A stretch of DNA of 63,196 nucleotides from Stappia indica (GCF_020177335.1 NZ_JAIVMG010000018.1:1-63196), one strand, 5' to 3'; shown: positions 9,497-20,458, counted from the first letter of the stretch. The notes: generated by a model not told the origin, from the letters alone. A program made the numbers and translations.

Positions 9497-10027
9497 TCAG
9501 ACGGGCGTGTTGCTCTCCGTGGTGCCATTGGTCAAGGGCGGCTCCCGATAAGGATCCGCAATTCCGAGCCGGGACAGAATCCGACGCTCGGTCTCCTCCA
9601 TCTCCTCGGCCTCGTCCTCCATTTGGTGATCGTAGCCCAGAAGGTGAAGAAAACCGTGAACGACAAGATGAGAAAGATGATCGGAAAATGCAATTTCCAG
9701 CTCAGCCGCCTCGCGGGTGACGGTCTCCTCAGCGAACACCAGATCGCCGAGCAGCGGTCCGAACGGCGGCTCGGTCTCGTCGCCGCCGGGAAAGGACAGG
9801 ACATTGGTCGCCGTGTCCTTGCCGCGCCATTCGCCGTTCAGCTCGCGCACATGCGCATCGTCGGTGAACACCAGCGACAGTTCCGTTCCCGGCACAAGCT
9901 CCAGAGCGAGATGGTCGCAGGCCATGCCCACCACCCGCTCGACCAGATCATGCAGCTCGGTTTCGCCCGGCCAGTTGCCCGCCTCGATGGACAGATCGAG
10001 TTCGGGCCGGTTCACCGTGGCGCTCAT
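9497..10027 (-). CDS. ybeY: endoribonuclease YbeY
   Basis: 176 residues. YbeY is a zinc-dependent RNase involved in 16S rRNA 3' end maturation and ribosome quality control. The metal-binding signature HGFLHLLGYDH is present near residue 130. The ATG start overlaps the phoH stop by four bases (ATGA), so the two are translationally coupled. The C-terminus has an acidic Glu-rich segment after the motif. Confidence 0.94.
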   Translation of the reverse strand: MSATVNRPELDLSIEAGNWPGETELHDLVERVVGMACDHLALELVPGTELSLVFTDDAHVRELNGEWRGKDTATNVLSFPGGDETEPPFGPLLGDLVFAEETVTREAAELEIAFSDHLSHLVVHGFLHLLGYDHQMEDEAEEMEETERRILSRLGIADPYREPPLTNGTTESNTPV

Positions 10028-11205
10028 CGCCCCCGTCCCTCATTGGGGCTCCGGTCCGCATTGGCGCGACCGGGTGCGCTTGCCGCAAGCGCCTCGCGCT
10101 CCTGCGAGGCCTCGCGCGCGGCATCGTCATAGGCCTTGACGATGCGCGCCACCAGTTCATGACGGACCACATCGACCTCGGTGAAGGCCACATGGGCGAC
10201 CCCTTCGACGCCCTGCAGCAGGGCCAGCGCCTCGCGCAGGCCCGATTGCTGGCCGGCGGGAAGGTCGATCTGGCTCGGATCACCGGTGACGATCATGCGG
10301 GAGTTCTCGCCCAGACGGGTCAGGAACATCTTCATCTGCATGGTGGTGGTGTTCTGCGCCTCGTCGAGGATCGCCACCGCATTGGAGAGGGTCCGCCCAC
10401 GCATGAAGGCGAGCGGCGCCACCTCGATCATGCCGGACTGAAGGCCGCGATCGACCTTTTCCGCCGGCATCATCTCATAAAGCGCGTCATAGAGCGGGCG
10501 CAGGTAGGGATCGACCTTTTCCTTCATATCGCCTGGCAGGAAGCCGAGCCGCTCGCCCGCCTCCACCGCCGGACGCGACAGGATCAGCCGGGTGACGTCG
10601 CCGCGCTCCAGCAGCGCCGCGGCATAGGCCACCGCGAGAAAGGTCTTGCCGGTGCCGGCCGGGCCGGTGCCGAAGGTCAGGTCCGAGCGGTCCATCGCCC
10701 GGATATAGGCATCCTGCGCGGGCGTGCGCGCCAGCACCGTCTTGCGGCGGGTGGAAATCTGGGCGAAGGCCAGATGGGATTTCGGTTCGATGGTCGGCAG
10801 GTCGAGCTGCGCCTCTTCGGCCACCGCCATGCGCAGCGCCCCTTCCACATCGCCCGGGTGAAGCTCATGCCCCTGCTGCAGGCGAATGTAGAGCGCCTCC
10901 AGCGCCCGCCGCGCCTGTTCGCAGGCCGAATGCGGCCCCTTGATGATCACCTGATTGCCACGCGCGACCGCATCGACGGACAGCCGTTGCTCGATCAGGG
11001 CAAGGTTCTGGTCGAACTGGCCGAACAGATCGCCGACCAGGCGATTGTCATCGAAGGCCAGAACCACATGGGTCATGTCCGAGGCGGGGACCGCCGCGCG
11101 GCGCCCTCCTCGCGGCTGGGTCCGGCTGTCACCCGTCAAACGGCTTCTCCTGGCATCGCCTCTCCTGGCACCCCTCGCCGGCACCGTGGTTGCTGGCCCC
11201 GCCAC
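10024..11205 (-). CDS. phoH: PhoH-family ATPase
   Basis: 393 residues from a GTG at 11205, or 350 from an ATG at 11076 (MTHVVLAFDDNRL). The shorter form fits the family length better, since the first 40 residues are low-complexity Arg/Gly/Pro; the choice is unsettled. The Walker A motif is FGTGPAGTGKTFLA and Walker B AILDEAQNTT, followed by TGDPSQIDLP. PhoH proteins are cytoplasmic ATPases linked to RNA metabolism and usually sit with ybeY, as here. Confidence 0.92.
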   Translation of the reverse strand: MAGPATTVPARGARRGDARRSRLTGDSRTQPRGGRRAAVPASDMTHVVLAFDDNRLVGDLFGQFDQNLALIEQRLSVDAVARGNQVIIKGPHSACEQARRALEALYIRLQQGHELHPGDVEGALRMAVAEEAQLDLPTIEPKSHLAFAQISTRRKTVLARTPAQDAYIRAMDRSDLTFGTGPAGTGKTFLAVAYAAALLERGDVTRLILSRPAVEAGERLGFLPGDMKEKVDPYLRPLYDALYEMMPAEKVDRGLQSGMIEVAPLAFMRGRTLSNAVAILDEAQNTTTMQMKMFLTRLGENSRMIVTGDPSQIDLPAGQQSGLREALALLQGVEGVAHVAFTEVDVVRHELVARIVKAYDDAAREASQEREALAASAPGRANADRSPNEGRGR

Positions 11206-11274
11206 CGGGCGGGTGCCAGATTGTCAGACACCGCAGTTCCGCCGCAGCGGAGCCATGCCGGTCGGCGCGCCCTG

Positions 11275-12720
<1,446 letters not shown>

Positions 12721-12801
12721 GAATTCCTCGGATCTCGCCGACGGCACCTGATGCCGTCCGCCGGCCGTCACGGGCCGGATCGCGATTGCTTTAACGGTTT
12801 T

Positions 12802-13614
12802 TCACCGGTTTGAGAATAGCGCGGATGCCGACGCCCGTCCCGCCAGCGCTTCGGCGGACAGGGCGCGCACCGTCTCCTCAAGCTGCCGGGTCAGCGCCTT
12901 GCGGTCGGCATCGGCAGGCACCTTGACCGGTTCGCCCCAGACGACCCAGACGTCAATCGCCCCCTGCTTCACCACTTCCATGAAGTGCGGCACCATCTCC
13001 ATGTCGCCATACCAGGCCACATGCGGGCGGAACTGGCGCCCCATCGGCAGGCCGTGCAGGCCGGTATAGGCGATCGCCAGCGGCTGGATCCAGACATCGC
13101 CCTCCTCGCCGGCGACCGCGTGGCGCGCCGCGCCGATCAACGCCGAGCGGAACGGCAACACATAGTTGCCGCTGTTGGAGGTGCCTTCGGCAAACAGCAC
13201 CATCGCATCGCCGGAGGCCATGCGCGTGCCGATCTCCTCGGCGGTGCGGGCGGTGGCGCTGCGCCGCTGCCGGTCGACGAACACCGAACGCTGCAGCTTG
13301 GCGAAAAGGCCGAACACCGGCCAGTTCGCCACCTCGGTCTTGGCGATGAAGGACAGGGGCGCGCGGCTGCCCAGCACCGTGATGTCGATCCAGGAGGCGT
13401 GATTGGCGGTAATCAGCAGCGGCCGCTCGGCCGCGGGCTGGCCCACCTCATGTACCTTGATGCCGACCATGCGGCAGGCGATCCGGTGCCAGACCACCGG
13501 CAGGCGGCGCTTCAGGTTGCCGTTGCCGCGCAGCGCCAGCCACTGCAGCGGAATGAGCGGCAGGGTCACCGCCGTCAGGGCCAGAAGAACGATCGCGGCC
13601 CGGGCGCGGGACAT
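12802..13614 (-). CDS. 1-acyl-sn-glycerol-3-phosphate acyltransferase-type enzyme (PlsC/OlsA family)
   Basis: 270 residues. A membrane anchor at the N-terminus (IVLLALTAVTLPLIPLQWLAL) is followed by the acyltransferase motifs NHASWID (catalytic His and Asp), FVDRQRR and FAEGTSN. The family makes phosphatidic acid from lysophosphatidate; in rhizobia a close paralogue (OlsA) makes ornithine lipids, and sequence alone does not separate them here. Its start lies two bases from the fur stop, so both are probably cotranscribed. Confidence 0.85.
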   Translation of the reverse strand: MSRARAAIVLLALTAVTLPLIPLQWLALRGNGNLKRRLPVVWHRIACRMVGIKVHEVGQPAAERPLLITANHASWIDITVLGSRAPLSFIAKTEVANWPVFGLFAKLQRSVFVDRQRRSATARTAEEIGTRMASGDAMVLFAEGTSNSGNYVLPFRSALIGAARHAVAGEEGDVWIQPLAIAYTGLHGLPMGRQFRPHVAWYGDMEMVPHFMEVVKQGAIDVWVVWGEPVKVPADADRKALTRQLEETVRALSAEALAGRASASALFSNR

Positions 13615-13616
13615 GT

Positions 13617-14096
13617 CTAGCCGGCCTCCCCGTCGGGCTCCGAACCGGCTTCGCTGTCCGCCTCCACGGGCTGCCCGCCGAGCGGAATGCCGTAGAGTTC
13701 CAGCCGATGATCGACCAGCCGGAAGCCGAGCTTGCGGGCGATCGCCTCCTGCAACCGTTCGATTTCCTCGTTGCGGAACTCGATCACCCGACCGCTCTTC
13801 AGGTCGATCAGATGATCGTGATGCTCTTCCGGCACGGTTTCGTAGCGGGCGCGCCCGTCGCGGAAATCGTGACGCTCGATGATACCCGCATCCTCGAACA
13901 GCTTGACCGTACGATAAACGGTGGAAATGGAGATGCGCGGATCGTTCTCCACCGCCCGGCGGTAGAGCTCTTCCACATCCGGATGGTCGCTGGCCCCCTC
14001 GATCACCCGGGCGATGATGCGCCGCTGCTCGGTCATGCGCATGCCCTTCGCGACGCAGATGTCCTCCAGCGACTGGGGGCTGTCGTGTTGGGTCAT
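13617..14096 (-). CDS. Fur-family metalloregulator (probably Mur/Fur)
   Basis: 159 residues. The winged-helix DNA-binding half has RMTEQRRIIARVIEG and ISISTVYRTVKLFEDAGII. The dimerisation half has the metal-site HHDHLIDLKSGRVIEF motif. In rhizobia the protein in this position is usually the manganese-responsive Mur, while iron is handled by RirA and Irr. I see no C-terminal CxxC zinc motif. This agrees with the TGA-N9-TCA sites of the heme locus being RirA-type rather than Fur boxes. Confidence 0.88.
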   Translation of the reverse strand: MTQHDSPQSLEDICVAKGMRMTEQRRIIARVIEGASDHPDVEELYRRAVENDPRISISTVYRTVKLFEDAGIIERHDFRDGRARYETVPEEHHDHLIDLKSGRVIEFRNEEIERLQEAIARKLGFRLVDHRLELYGIPLGGQPVEADSEAGSEPDGEAG

Positions 14097-14165
14097 TTCG
14101 CCTTGTCCCTCCTTGCGAGGCGAGCCGCGCCTGGGTCCAGACCCTAACGCCTGATAGTCAGCCGA

Positions 14166-14654
14166 TTACGCCAGATCGGCGCGCATGACAAGCGCACCGC
14201 CGCCGCCATCCCCGGTCTGATAATAGCCGCGCCGTTCCCCGACCTTGCGAAACCCGAGCCCGCGATAGAGCCGCAATGCCGGCTCGTTGGCCTCATCGAC
14301 CTCCAGGAACAGCATTTTCGTACGCTCCGCGTAAAGCCGGCGCATGGCCGCGCGCATCAGCTGTACACCGATGCCCCGGCCACGCTGGCGTGGATCCACC
14401 GCAAGGGTCAGGATCTCCGCCTCGTCGGCAACCGAGCGCAGGATCACGAAGCCAAGCGGATTGCGGCTGCCGAACGCATTGGCGCGGCGGGCGAGCAGAA
14501 TCACCACTCCAGTCTGCGCCCGCAGAGCGGCCAGTTCCTCACTGCTCCACACTCCGTCGAAGGAGCGGGCATGGATCTCGGCGAGCTGGTCGAGATCTTC
14601 CGCCGTCGCCTCCTCCACCACCGGAGGCGGCGCCCAGAACCACCAGAAGGTCAT
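14166..14654 (-). CDS. rimI: ribosomal-protein-S18-alanine N-acetyltransferase (GNAT)
   Basis: 162 residues, a single GNAT domain. The acetyl-CoA loop is RQRGRGIGVQLM and the C-terminal part LFLEVDEANEPALRLYRGLGF matches RimI. Its ATG overlaps the tsaB stop by four bases, and tsaB-rimI pairing is the usual arrangement. RimI acetylates the N-terminal alanine of ribosomal protein S18 in E. coli; other substrates are possible. Confidence 0.88.
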   Translation of the reverse strand: MTFWWFWAPPPVVEEATAEDLDQLAEIHARSFDGVWSSEELAALRAQTGVVILLARRANAFGSRNPLGFVILRSVADEAEILTLAVDPRQRGRGIGVQLMRAAMRRLYAERTKMLFLEVDEANEPALRLYRGLGFRKVGERRGYYQTGDGGGGALVMRADLA

Positions 14655-15340
14655 GCCAACAACCCCGGGGCGCGTACCGCCGGCTTGGCATCGGGCGGAC
14701 GCAGGTAGAGCGGCTCCGGCGCGCTCTCAGGCGTCTCCGCCCGGGCGCCGAGCCGGGCCACCGCGCCGATCTCGGGAAAACCCGCCCGATCCAGGATCAC
14801 CGGCGCCGGACCGGTCATCGCCGCCGCCAGCTTGTCGGCGCCGCTGCCGGCCAGCAGGGTTCCGGCGGTGAGCTCGGCGGCAAGCGCCTCCACTGCGACC
14901 ACCCGCGCCGGGGTCAGGGCCGAACCATCGGCGGCAAAGCTCTGGGCATAGACATCCGGCCCACGCGCATCGATGACGGCGCAGATCGCTGCGTCTGCCG
15001 CAGCCTCCCCGCCGCTCTGACGGGCGGCCTCGCCAATCGCCTCCAGCGTCGAGATGCCCACCGCCGGGACGCCAACCACCAGCGCCAGCCCGCGCGCGGC
15101 GGACAGGCCGACCCGCAACCCGGTGAAACTGCCCGGCCCGATGGTGACGGCGATCCGGTCAAGCTCGGAAAAAGCCAGCCCCGCCTCGGCCATCACCTCG
15201 CCGATCATGTCCATCAGCCGCTCCGCATGGCCACGCTTCAGCAGTTCGCTGGCAGCGGTCAGGCGCGCGCCCTCCCCCTCTCCGTCAAGGACGGCGACCG
15301 AGCAGGCCTCAAGGGCGGTATCAATGGCAAGCAGGCGCAT
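14651..15340 (-). CDS. tsaB: tRNA threonylcarbamoyladenosine biosynthesis protein TsaB
   Basis: 229 residues, ASKHA fold. The N-terminal MRLLAIDTALEACSVAV and the core motif TIGPGSFTGLRVGLSAARGLA are diagnostic. TsaB is the non-catalytic partner of TsaD in making t6A37 in tRNA. It overlaps rimI and is cotranscribed with it. Confidence 0.93.
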   Translation of the reverse strand: MRLLAIDTALEACSVAVLDGEGEGARLTAASELLKRGHAERLMDMIGEVMAEAGLAFSELDRIAVTIGPGSFTGLRVGLSAARGLALVVGVPAVGISTLEAIGEAARQSGGEAAADAAICAVIDARGPDVYAQSFAADGSALTPARVVAVEALAAELTAGTLLAGSGADKLAAAMTGPAPVILDRAGFPEIGAVARLGARAETPESAPEPLYLRPPDAKPAVRAPGLLA

Positions 15341-15459
15341 GAAGAGACTAAACCGTGCGGGGGAAGAAAGGTCGACTCGCCCTTTCGGCTAACAGCCGGG
15401 CCGGAGAAACGCAAGGACACGGGCGGCGGAGCCAATATGCTCCCTCCGCCACGCGAAAC

Positions 15460-15480
15460 GGCCCGGTCGATGACCGGGCC
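15460..15480 (-). terminator. hairpin downstream of the NifU-like gene
   Basis: A perfect 9-bp stem (GGCCCGGTC/GACCGGGCC, loop of three) lies 25 bp after the stop. The tail on the minus strand is only GTTTCG, so termination would be weak. Its position fits a terminator. Confidence 0.35.
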
Positions 15481-15505
15481 GGTCCCTGCGTCTGGCGATA
15501 CCGCG

Positions 15506-16060
15506 TCAGAGCGCGCGCACTTCCTCCACTTCCGGAACGAAATGGCGCAACAGGTTCTGGATGCCGTGCTTCAGTGTCGCTGTCGAGGACGGGCAGCCGG
15601 AGCAGGCGCCGCGCATGGACAGGTAGACGACACCGTCGCGGAAGCCCCGGAACGTAATGTCGCCGCCATCCTGGGCCACCGCCGGGCGCACCCGGGTCTC
15701 GATCAGTTCCTTGATGGTCTCGACCGTTTCCGCATCATCGGCCTCGAAGAACTCCTCGTCGCCCACCGCCTCGGTGTCCATCCGGGTCACCGGCGCGCCG
15801 GACATGAAATGCTCCATGATGGCACCGAGGATCGCCGGCTTGATATGCTGCCAGTCGGCGTCGCCCTTGGTCACGGAGATGAAGTCGTGGCCGAAAAAGA
15901 TCCCCTCGACCCCCTCGACCTCGAACAGTTTCTCCGCCAGCGGCGAAGCCGCCGCATCCTCGCTCTTGCGAAAATCCATGGTGCCTTCCGGCAGCACGAT
16001 CCGGCCGGGCAGGAACTTGAGGGTCGCGGGGTTCGGCGTTGCCTCGGTCTGAATGAACAT
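15506..16060 (-). CDS. NifU-like Fe-S scaffold/carrier protein (Nfu type)
   Basis: 184 residues. An Nfu N-terminal domain (FIQTEATPNPATLKFLPG) is followed by a C-terminal NifU domain with the cluster-binding GACSGCPSS motif (CxxC). Such proteins carry Fe-S clusters to target enzymes. I chose the ATG at 16060 with GAGG nine bases upstream; a GTG one codon earlier is also open. It stands between tsaB and a UspA gene, the common rhizobial order. Confidence 0.92.
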   Translation of the reverse strand: MFIQTEATPNPATLKFLPGRIVLPEGTMDFRKSEDAAASPLAEKLFEVEGVEGIFFGHDFISVTKGDADWQHIKPAILGAIMEHFMSGAPVTRMDTEAVGDEEFFEADDAETVETIKELIETRVRPAVAQDGGDITFRGFRDGVVYLSMRGACSGCPSSTATLKHGIQNLLRHFVPEVEEVRAL

Positions 16061-16196
16061 CACTCTTGTCCTCTTGTCGCGCGGCGGGTGGCCTTGCTTG
16101 GCCCCGGCCCGCGATCGGTGTTGGCCCCAGTATACAGGCAGGAGGCGGCCTGCACCAGATTGGAATTGTTCCAGAGTGGCGACGGCCGCTGCCCGC

Positions 16197-16691
16197 TCAG
16201 GCCAGCGCCGCGATCGCCTCGTCGTCGAGCGTGCCGGGCACGATGGTCACCGGGATCGGGAAACTGGCAGCGGCCTTGCCGGCAATCGCGGTGACCAGCG
16301 GCCCCGGGCCTTCGGTGCTGTTTCCCGCCGCCAGCACCAGGATGGCAATATCGGCATCTTCCTCGATCAGATTGACGATCTCGTCGGCGCGGTTTCCTTC
16401 CCGCACCACCGGTTCGGGATCGGTGCGGGCGACCGAGCGCACCCGGTCGGCGGCGCGCGCCAGACAGTTGTCCGCTTCCTCGCGCGCTTCCGCCCGCATG
16501 ATGTTCTCCACCCCCAGCCAATGCTGGAAATCGCCGGGGGCGATGACATAGAGCAGGATGACCACACCATTGGTGCGTTCCGCCCGCTTGGCGGCATAGA
16601 CGATGGCCCGATCGCATTCCGCCGTCTCATCGACGACGACCAGGAATTTCCGTCGATGCCCGACCTCGAAACTTTTTCGTATAGCGACCAT
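16197..16691 (-). CDS. universal stress protein, single UspA domain
   Basis: 164 residues from the ATG at 16691; an upstream extension to 16733 is open but unlike the family. The UspA fold is shown by KFLVVVDETAECDRAIVYAA at the N-terminus and the ILVLAAGNST region, which corresponds to the ATP-binding GxxG loop in degenerate form. The C-terminal FPIPVTIVPG strand is typical. It follows hslU by about 30 bp in the opposite sense of gene order only; all are on the minus strand. Function is a general stress role by family only. Confidence 0.85.
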   Translation of the reverse strand: MVAIRKSFEVGHRRKFLVVVDETAECDRAIVYAAKRAERTNGVVILLYVIAPGDFQHWLGVENIMRAEAREEADNCLARAADRVRSVARTDPEPVVREGNRADEIVNLIEEDADIAILVLAAGNSTEGPGPLVTAIAGKAAASFPIPVTIVPGTLDDEAIAALA

Positions 16692-16763
16692 GGTCACATG
16701 CTGCCATCGGCTTGGCCGGCCGGCAAGCGGCAAGGCGCCGCAGTGTCCGCGCGGCGCATCGGG

Positions 16764-18068
16764 TTACAGGATGAAGCGCGACAGGTCGACGTTCTTCGCC
16801 AACTCGCCAATGTTCTTGCGCACATATTCCGCGTCGATCACCCGCGTTTCGTTGAACAGGTCCGGCGCCGAGAAGGACACCTCGTCCAGCACCCGCTCCA
16901 TCACCGTCTGCAGACGGCGCGCGCCGATGTTCTCGATGGTCGCGTTGAGATCGACGGCGATCGAGGCGATCTCGTCGATCGCATCGTCGGTAAACTCGAG
17001 CGTGACGTCTTCCGTTCCCAACAGGGCGACATACTGCTTGATGAGGCTGGCCTCGGTGTCGGTGAGGATCGCCCGGAAGTCGTCCTTGGTCAGCGCCTTC
17101 AGCTCGACCCGGATCGGCAGACGGCCCTGCAGCTCGGGCAGAAGGTCCGAAGGCTTGGCGACATGAAAAGCGCCGGAGGCGATGAACAGGATGTGGTCGG
17201 TGTTGACCGGCCCGTGCTTGGTGGAGACCACCGTGCCCTCGATCAGCGGCAGCAGATCGCGCTGCACGCCTTCGCGCGACACGTCCCCGCCCTGACGCTC
17301 GGACCGCACGCAGATCTTGTCGATCTCATCGAGAAAGACGATGCCGGCGTTCTCCACCAGATGGATCGCCTCTTCCACCACCTTGTCCTCGTCGAGCAGG
17401 CTGTCGGCCTCCTGTTCGATCAGGATCTGGTAGCTGTCGCGCACGCTGGTGCGGCGGGTCTTGGTGGCCCCGCCCAGCGCCTTGCCGAGCATGTCGGACA
17501 GGTTCATCACGCCGATGCTGCCGCCGGGCATGCCCGGCATGTCGAAGCTGGGCATCTGTGGCTGCGCCCGCACCTCGATGTCGATTTCCTTGTCGTCCAG
17601 TTCGCCTTCGCGCAGCTTCTTGCGGAAGCTCTCCCTGGTGGAGGGGCTGGCGCTCTTGCCCACCAGCGCTTCCAGCACGCGCTCCTCGGCCTGAAGATGG
17701 GCCTTGGCCTCGACCGACTTGCGCTTGGCGGTGCGCACCAGCAGGATCCCGGCCTCGACCAGATCGCGCACGATCTGCTCCACGTCCCGGCCGACATAGC
17801 CCACCTCGGTGAACTTGGTCGCCTCGACCTTGACGAAGGGCGCGTTGGCGAGCTTGGCCAGACGGCGGGAAATCTCCGTCTTGCCGACGCCGGTCGGGCC
17901 GATCATCAGGATGTTCTTCGGCATCACCTCCTCGCGCAGACTCTCGTCGAGCTGCTGCCGGCGCCAGCGGTTGCGCAGGGCAATGGCGACCGCGCGCTTG
18001 GCATCCTTCTGACCGATGATGTGGCGGTCGAGTTCAGAGACAATCTCGCGCGGAGACAGATTGGTCAT
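16764..18068 (-). CDS. hslU: HslU, ATPase subunit of the HslVU protease
   Basis: 434 residues, AAA+ unfoldase. The Walker A motif is [17 protein letters not shown], Walker B is [11 protein letters not shown], and the C-terminal tail ends in NVDLSRFIL, the part that docks into HslV. An I-domain insertion lies in the middle. It is 66 bp downstream of hslV and cotranscribed. Confidence 0.96.
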   Translation of the reverse strand: MTNLSPREIVSELDRHIIGQKDAKRAVAIALRNRWRRQQLDESLREEVMPKNILMIGPTGVGKTEISRRLAKLANAPFVKVEATKFTEVGYVGRDVEQIVRDLVEAGILLVRTAKRKSVEAKAHLQAEERVLEALVGKSASPSTRESFRKKLREGELDDKEIDIEVRAQPQMPSFDMPGMPGGSIGVMNLSDMLGKALGGATKTRRTSVRDSYQILIEQEADSLLDEDKVVEEAIHLVENAGIVFLDEIDKICVRSERQGGDVSREGVQRDLLPLIEGTVVSTKHGPVNTDHILFIASGAFHVAKPSDLLPELQGRLPIRVELKALTKDDFRAILTDTEASLIKQYVALLGTEDVTLEFTDDAIDEIASIAVDLNATIENIGARRLQTVMERVLDEVSFSAPDLFNETRVIDAEYVRKNIGELAKNVDLSRFIL

Positions 18069-18134
18069 GGAAAGTTGGCCCCTCGGTTGACGGGATCAGA
18101 AATCAGGAACGGGTGGGCGTGCCGGCGCCGACGA

Positions 18135-18695
18135 TCAGCCGTCGCACTCCAGCGTTTCCACTGTCAGGTTGCCGTTGGTGTAGACGCAGATATCGGCGGC
18201 GATGGCCATTGCCTTGCGCGCCACCGCCTCGGCGTCGAGGTCGCTGTCGATCATCGCCCGGGCGGCGGCCAGCGCGTAATTGCCGCCGGAGCCGATCGCC
18301 ATCACCCCGCCTTCCGGCTCCAGAACGTCGCCGGTGCCGGTCAGCACCAGCGAGACCGAGCGGTCGGCGACCAGCATCATCGCCTCCAGCCGGCGCAGAT
18401 AGCGATCGGTGCGCCATTCCTTGGCCAGTTCGACACAGGCGCGCATGAGCTGGTCCGGGTACTGCTCCAGCTTGGCCTCAAGCCGTTCGAACAGGGTGAA
18501 GGCATCGGCGGTCGCCCCGGCGAAGCCGCCGATGACATCGCCCTTGGCGAGCGGACGGACCTTGCGGGCGGTGTTCTTGATCACCGTCTGACCGAGGGAG
18601 ACCTGACCATCGCCGGCGATTACCACCCGTCCGCCCTTGCGAACACCGAGGATCGTCGTTCCATGCCAGCCGGTCGGATCGTTCTGCGCGCTCAT
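18135..18695 (-). CDS. hslV: HslV, peptidase subunit of the HslVU protease
   Basis: 186 residues from the ATG at 18695 ([18 protein letters not shown]) with GAGAGG upstream; an ATG at 18710 is also in frame. The Thr-Thr of GTTILGV gives the N-terminal nucleophile region after processing. [19 protein letters not shown] and the [11 protein letters not shown] motif are diagnostic of this proteasome-like peptidase. A promoter-like element lies about 80 bp upstream. Confidence 0.95.
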   Translation of the reverse strand: MSAQNDPTGWHGTTILGVRKGGRVVIAGDGQVSLGQTVIKNTARKVRPLAKGDVIGGFAGATADAFTLFERLEAKLEQYPDQLMRACVELAKEWRTDRYLRRLEAMMLVADRSVSLVLTGTGDVLEPEGGVMAIGSGGNYALAAARAMIDSDLDAEAVARKAMAIAADICVYTNGNLTVETLECDG

Positions 18696-18775
18696 TCCGC
18701 CTCTCAACATCTTTCATTTCGTGTCTGCCGCCCGGCCGCCACCGAAAAGGAGGACCGCGCGCGGCAGGTCTCGCC

Positions 18776-18804
18776 TATGTAGGCGGTTGGCGGTGGATTG
18801 CCAA
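18776..18804 (-). promoter_or_regulatory. probable hslVU promoter
   Basis: Minus-strand TTGGCA and TACATA are spaced exactly 17 bp apart. The -10 region (CCTACATAG) also partly resembles RpoH-type -10 elements of alphaproteobacteria, but CTTG is absent from the -35. Confidence 0.4.
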
Positions 18805-18828
18805 CAGGGCGCGGATCATGCCCCAGCG

Positions 18829-19410
18829 TCACGCCCTGAGCCGGACCTCCTCGATCAGGCGGCGAACCATCACCTGCAACAGCTCGGCGGAGCGCTCGTT
18901 CTTCAACTCGCCGCGCTCATCGAAGGCATGCGCCGCCGATGGCACCACCGCCATATCCGGAATCACCAGCGCGCCAAGACCGATCTCCAGGATCGTCCGC
19001 AAGCCCATCAGGCCGCGCATGCCGCCGAACTGCCCGGGGGAGGCGGCGCCGAGCGCGAACACCCGGTCCTTGAACACCGACGTCGGCGCTTCGCCCTCGT
19101 CTGACCGGCGCGACACCCAGTCGATCGTGTTCTTCAAGAGCGGGGTGACGGCCGTGTTGTACTCCGGGCTGGCGATGAACACCCCATTGTGCTTGCGCAT
19201 CAAGGCTTTCAGCCGCCGGGCGGTCTCCGGAACGCCCTTTTCCCGCTCCAGGTCCCCATCGTAGATCGGCATCGGATAGTCGGCGAGCGAAACCCGGGTG
19301 ACCTCGGCATCGGCCAGCGCCAGCGATTTGGCGACCAGCTCGGCAAGCCGGGTGTTCAGCGAACCGGCCCGGATCGAGCCGGACATGACCAGTATGCGAA
19401 CGTCCTGCAT
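18829..19410 (-). CDS. NADPH-dependent FMN reductase family protein
   Basis: 193 residues from the ATG at 19410 (MQDVRILVMSGSIR) with GAAAGG seven bases upstream. The flavodoxin-like fold has the FMN-phosphate loop SGSIRAGSLNTRLA, the SPEYNTAVTPLLKNTIDW motif and the GQFGGMRG loop. Members reduce FMN, quinones or chromate with NAD(P)H; the substrate is not set by sequence. It is divergent from the MmcQ/YjbR-like gene. Confidence 0.88.
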   Translation of the reverse strand: MQDVRILVMSGSIRAGSLNTRLAELVAKSLALADAEVTRVSLADYPMPIYDGDLEREKGVPETARRLKALMRKHNGVFIASPEYNTAVTPLLKNTIDWVSRRSDEGEAPTSVFKDRVFALGAASPGQFGGMRGLMGLRTILEIGLGALVIPDMAVVPSAAHAFDERGELKNERSAELLQVMVRRLIEEVRLRA

Positions 19411-19568
19411 GATGCACCTTTCGAGGGGGCCGGGACCGGGGACAGCCGCGCCCTCGCCCCATCCCGGTGGTAAGTGATAAGGTGATATATTGCCCGCCCC
19501 GCCCGTGACCAGCAGACCGTGCCCCTCTGGCATAGCCGATCCGCCGCCCGTCCCGAAAGAGCCTTGCC

Positions 19569-19988
19569 GTGACCCGTGCCGAGTTCGATGCCTTCTGCCA
19601 GACCCTCACCGGTGCGACCCATGTGATCCAGTGGGGCGGGGCCTCGGTGTGGAAGGTCGGCGGCAAGATCTTCGCGATCTGCTCGCACTGGCGCGCGGGC
19701 GAGACGGACCGGATCAGCTTCAAATGCAGCGACCTCAGCTACCGGATCCTCACCGACCTGCCGGGCATTTCGCCCGCCCCCTATCTCGCCCGGGCAAAAT
19801 GGGTGCTGGTGGAAACCGGCGAGGCGCTGGATGACGAGGATACCCGCGCGCATATCACCGCCGCGCATGAGATCATCGCCGGCAAGCTGACCCGCGCCCG
19901 GCGGGCGGAACTGGGTCTTCCGGTCAAGAGCGCGGCACGCAAGGCAACAACGGGCAAGCCTAGCCGGGCAGGACCTGGCTGCGCTTGA
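19569..19988 (+). CDS. MmcQ/YjbR-family protein
   Basis: 139 residues starting at a GTG. The family pattern is visible (AEFDAFCQTLTGATHVIQWG, SFKCSDLSYRIL, PYLARAKWVLVE). These are small CyaY-like-fold proteins called DNA-binding by homology; the function is unknown. Its last 29 bases overlap the convergent lrp gene end. The tail after residue 115 is basic and variable. Confidence 0.82.
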   Translation: MTRAEFDAFCQTLTGATHVIQWGGASVWKVGGKIFAICSHWRAGETDRISFKCSDLSYRILTDLPGISPAPYLARAKWVLVETGEALDDEDTRAHITAAHEIIAGKLTRARRAELGLPVKSAARKATTGKPSRAGPGCA

Positions 19989-20421
19989 CCACGCCGAAGG
20001 CGAAGCTGGAATCGAGCGAGGCAATGCCCGGGATCTTGTGGATCCGCCGGCGGATGAACTCCTCGTAGTCGGCCAGCGAGGCGACCACCACCCTGAGCAG
20101 ATAATCCCGGTCGCCGGCCATCAGGTAGCATTCCATGATCTCGTCGATGCCGGCCACCGCCGTCTCGAAGGCGGTGACGTTTTCCTGGGAATGCCGGTCG
20201 AGGCGAACTTGCAGGAAGACCGTGACCGGCAGGCCATAGGCTTCCTGGTCGACGATCGCCGCATAGCCGTCGATCACCCCGGCGCGCTCCAGGTTGCGCA
20301 CCCGGCGCAGGCAGGGCGAGGGCGACAGGTTGACCCGCTGCGACAGGTCCTGATTGCTCAGGCGCCCCTCGCGCTGCAGGGCGCGAATGATCTTGCGGTC
20401 CGTCTCGTCCAGTTTTGTCAT
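19960..20421 (-). CDS. Lrp/AsnC-family regulator of the methionine gamma-lyase locus (MdeR-like)
   Basis: 153 residues. It has an N-terminal winged HTH (LDETDRKIIRALQREGRLSN, then LSQRVNLSPSPCLRRVRNLE) and a C-terminal RAM ligand-binding domain (VAGIDEIMECYLMAGDRDYLLRVVV). The position divergent from methionine gamma-lyase matches mdeR of Pseudomonas putida, an Lrp-type activator of mdeAB. The ATG at 20421 is only seven bases from an inverted repeat that overlaps its own Shine-Dalgarno, suggesting autoregulation. Confidence 0.9.
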   Translation of the reverse strand: MTKLDETDRKIIRALQREGRLSNQDLSQRVNLSPSPCLRRVRNLERAGVIDGYAAIVDQEAYGLPVTVFLQVRLDRHSQENVTAFETAVAGIDEIMECYLMAGDRDYLLRVVVASLADYEEFIRRRIHKIPGIASLDSSFAFGVVKRSQVLPG

Positions 20422-20427
20422 TATTCC

Positions 20428-20442
20428 TGGCAGAATCTACCA
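20428..20442. promoter_or_regulatory. putative Lrp-type operator 1
   Basis: The 15-bp inverted repeat TGGCAGAATCTACCA overlaps the ribosome-binding region of the lrp gene. It matches operator 2 in sequence, and its centre is 31 bp (about three helical turns) away. Confidence 0.5.
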
Positions 20443-20458
20443 ATATTGTTCGGATGAT

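Noticed and set aside
19456-19495. GTGATA direct repeats between the FMN reductase and MmcQ-like genes as an operator
   Set aside because: Only two short copies two bases apart, with no regulator nearby; too weak to call.
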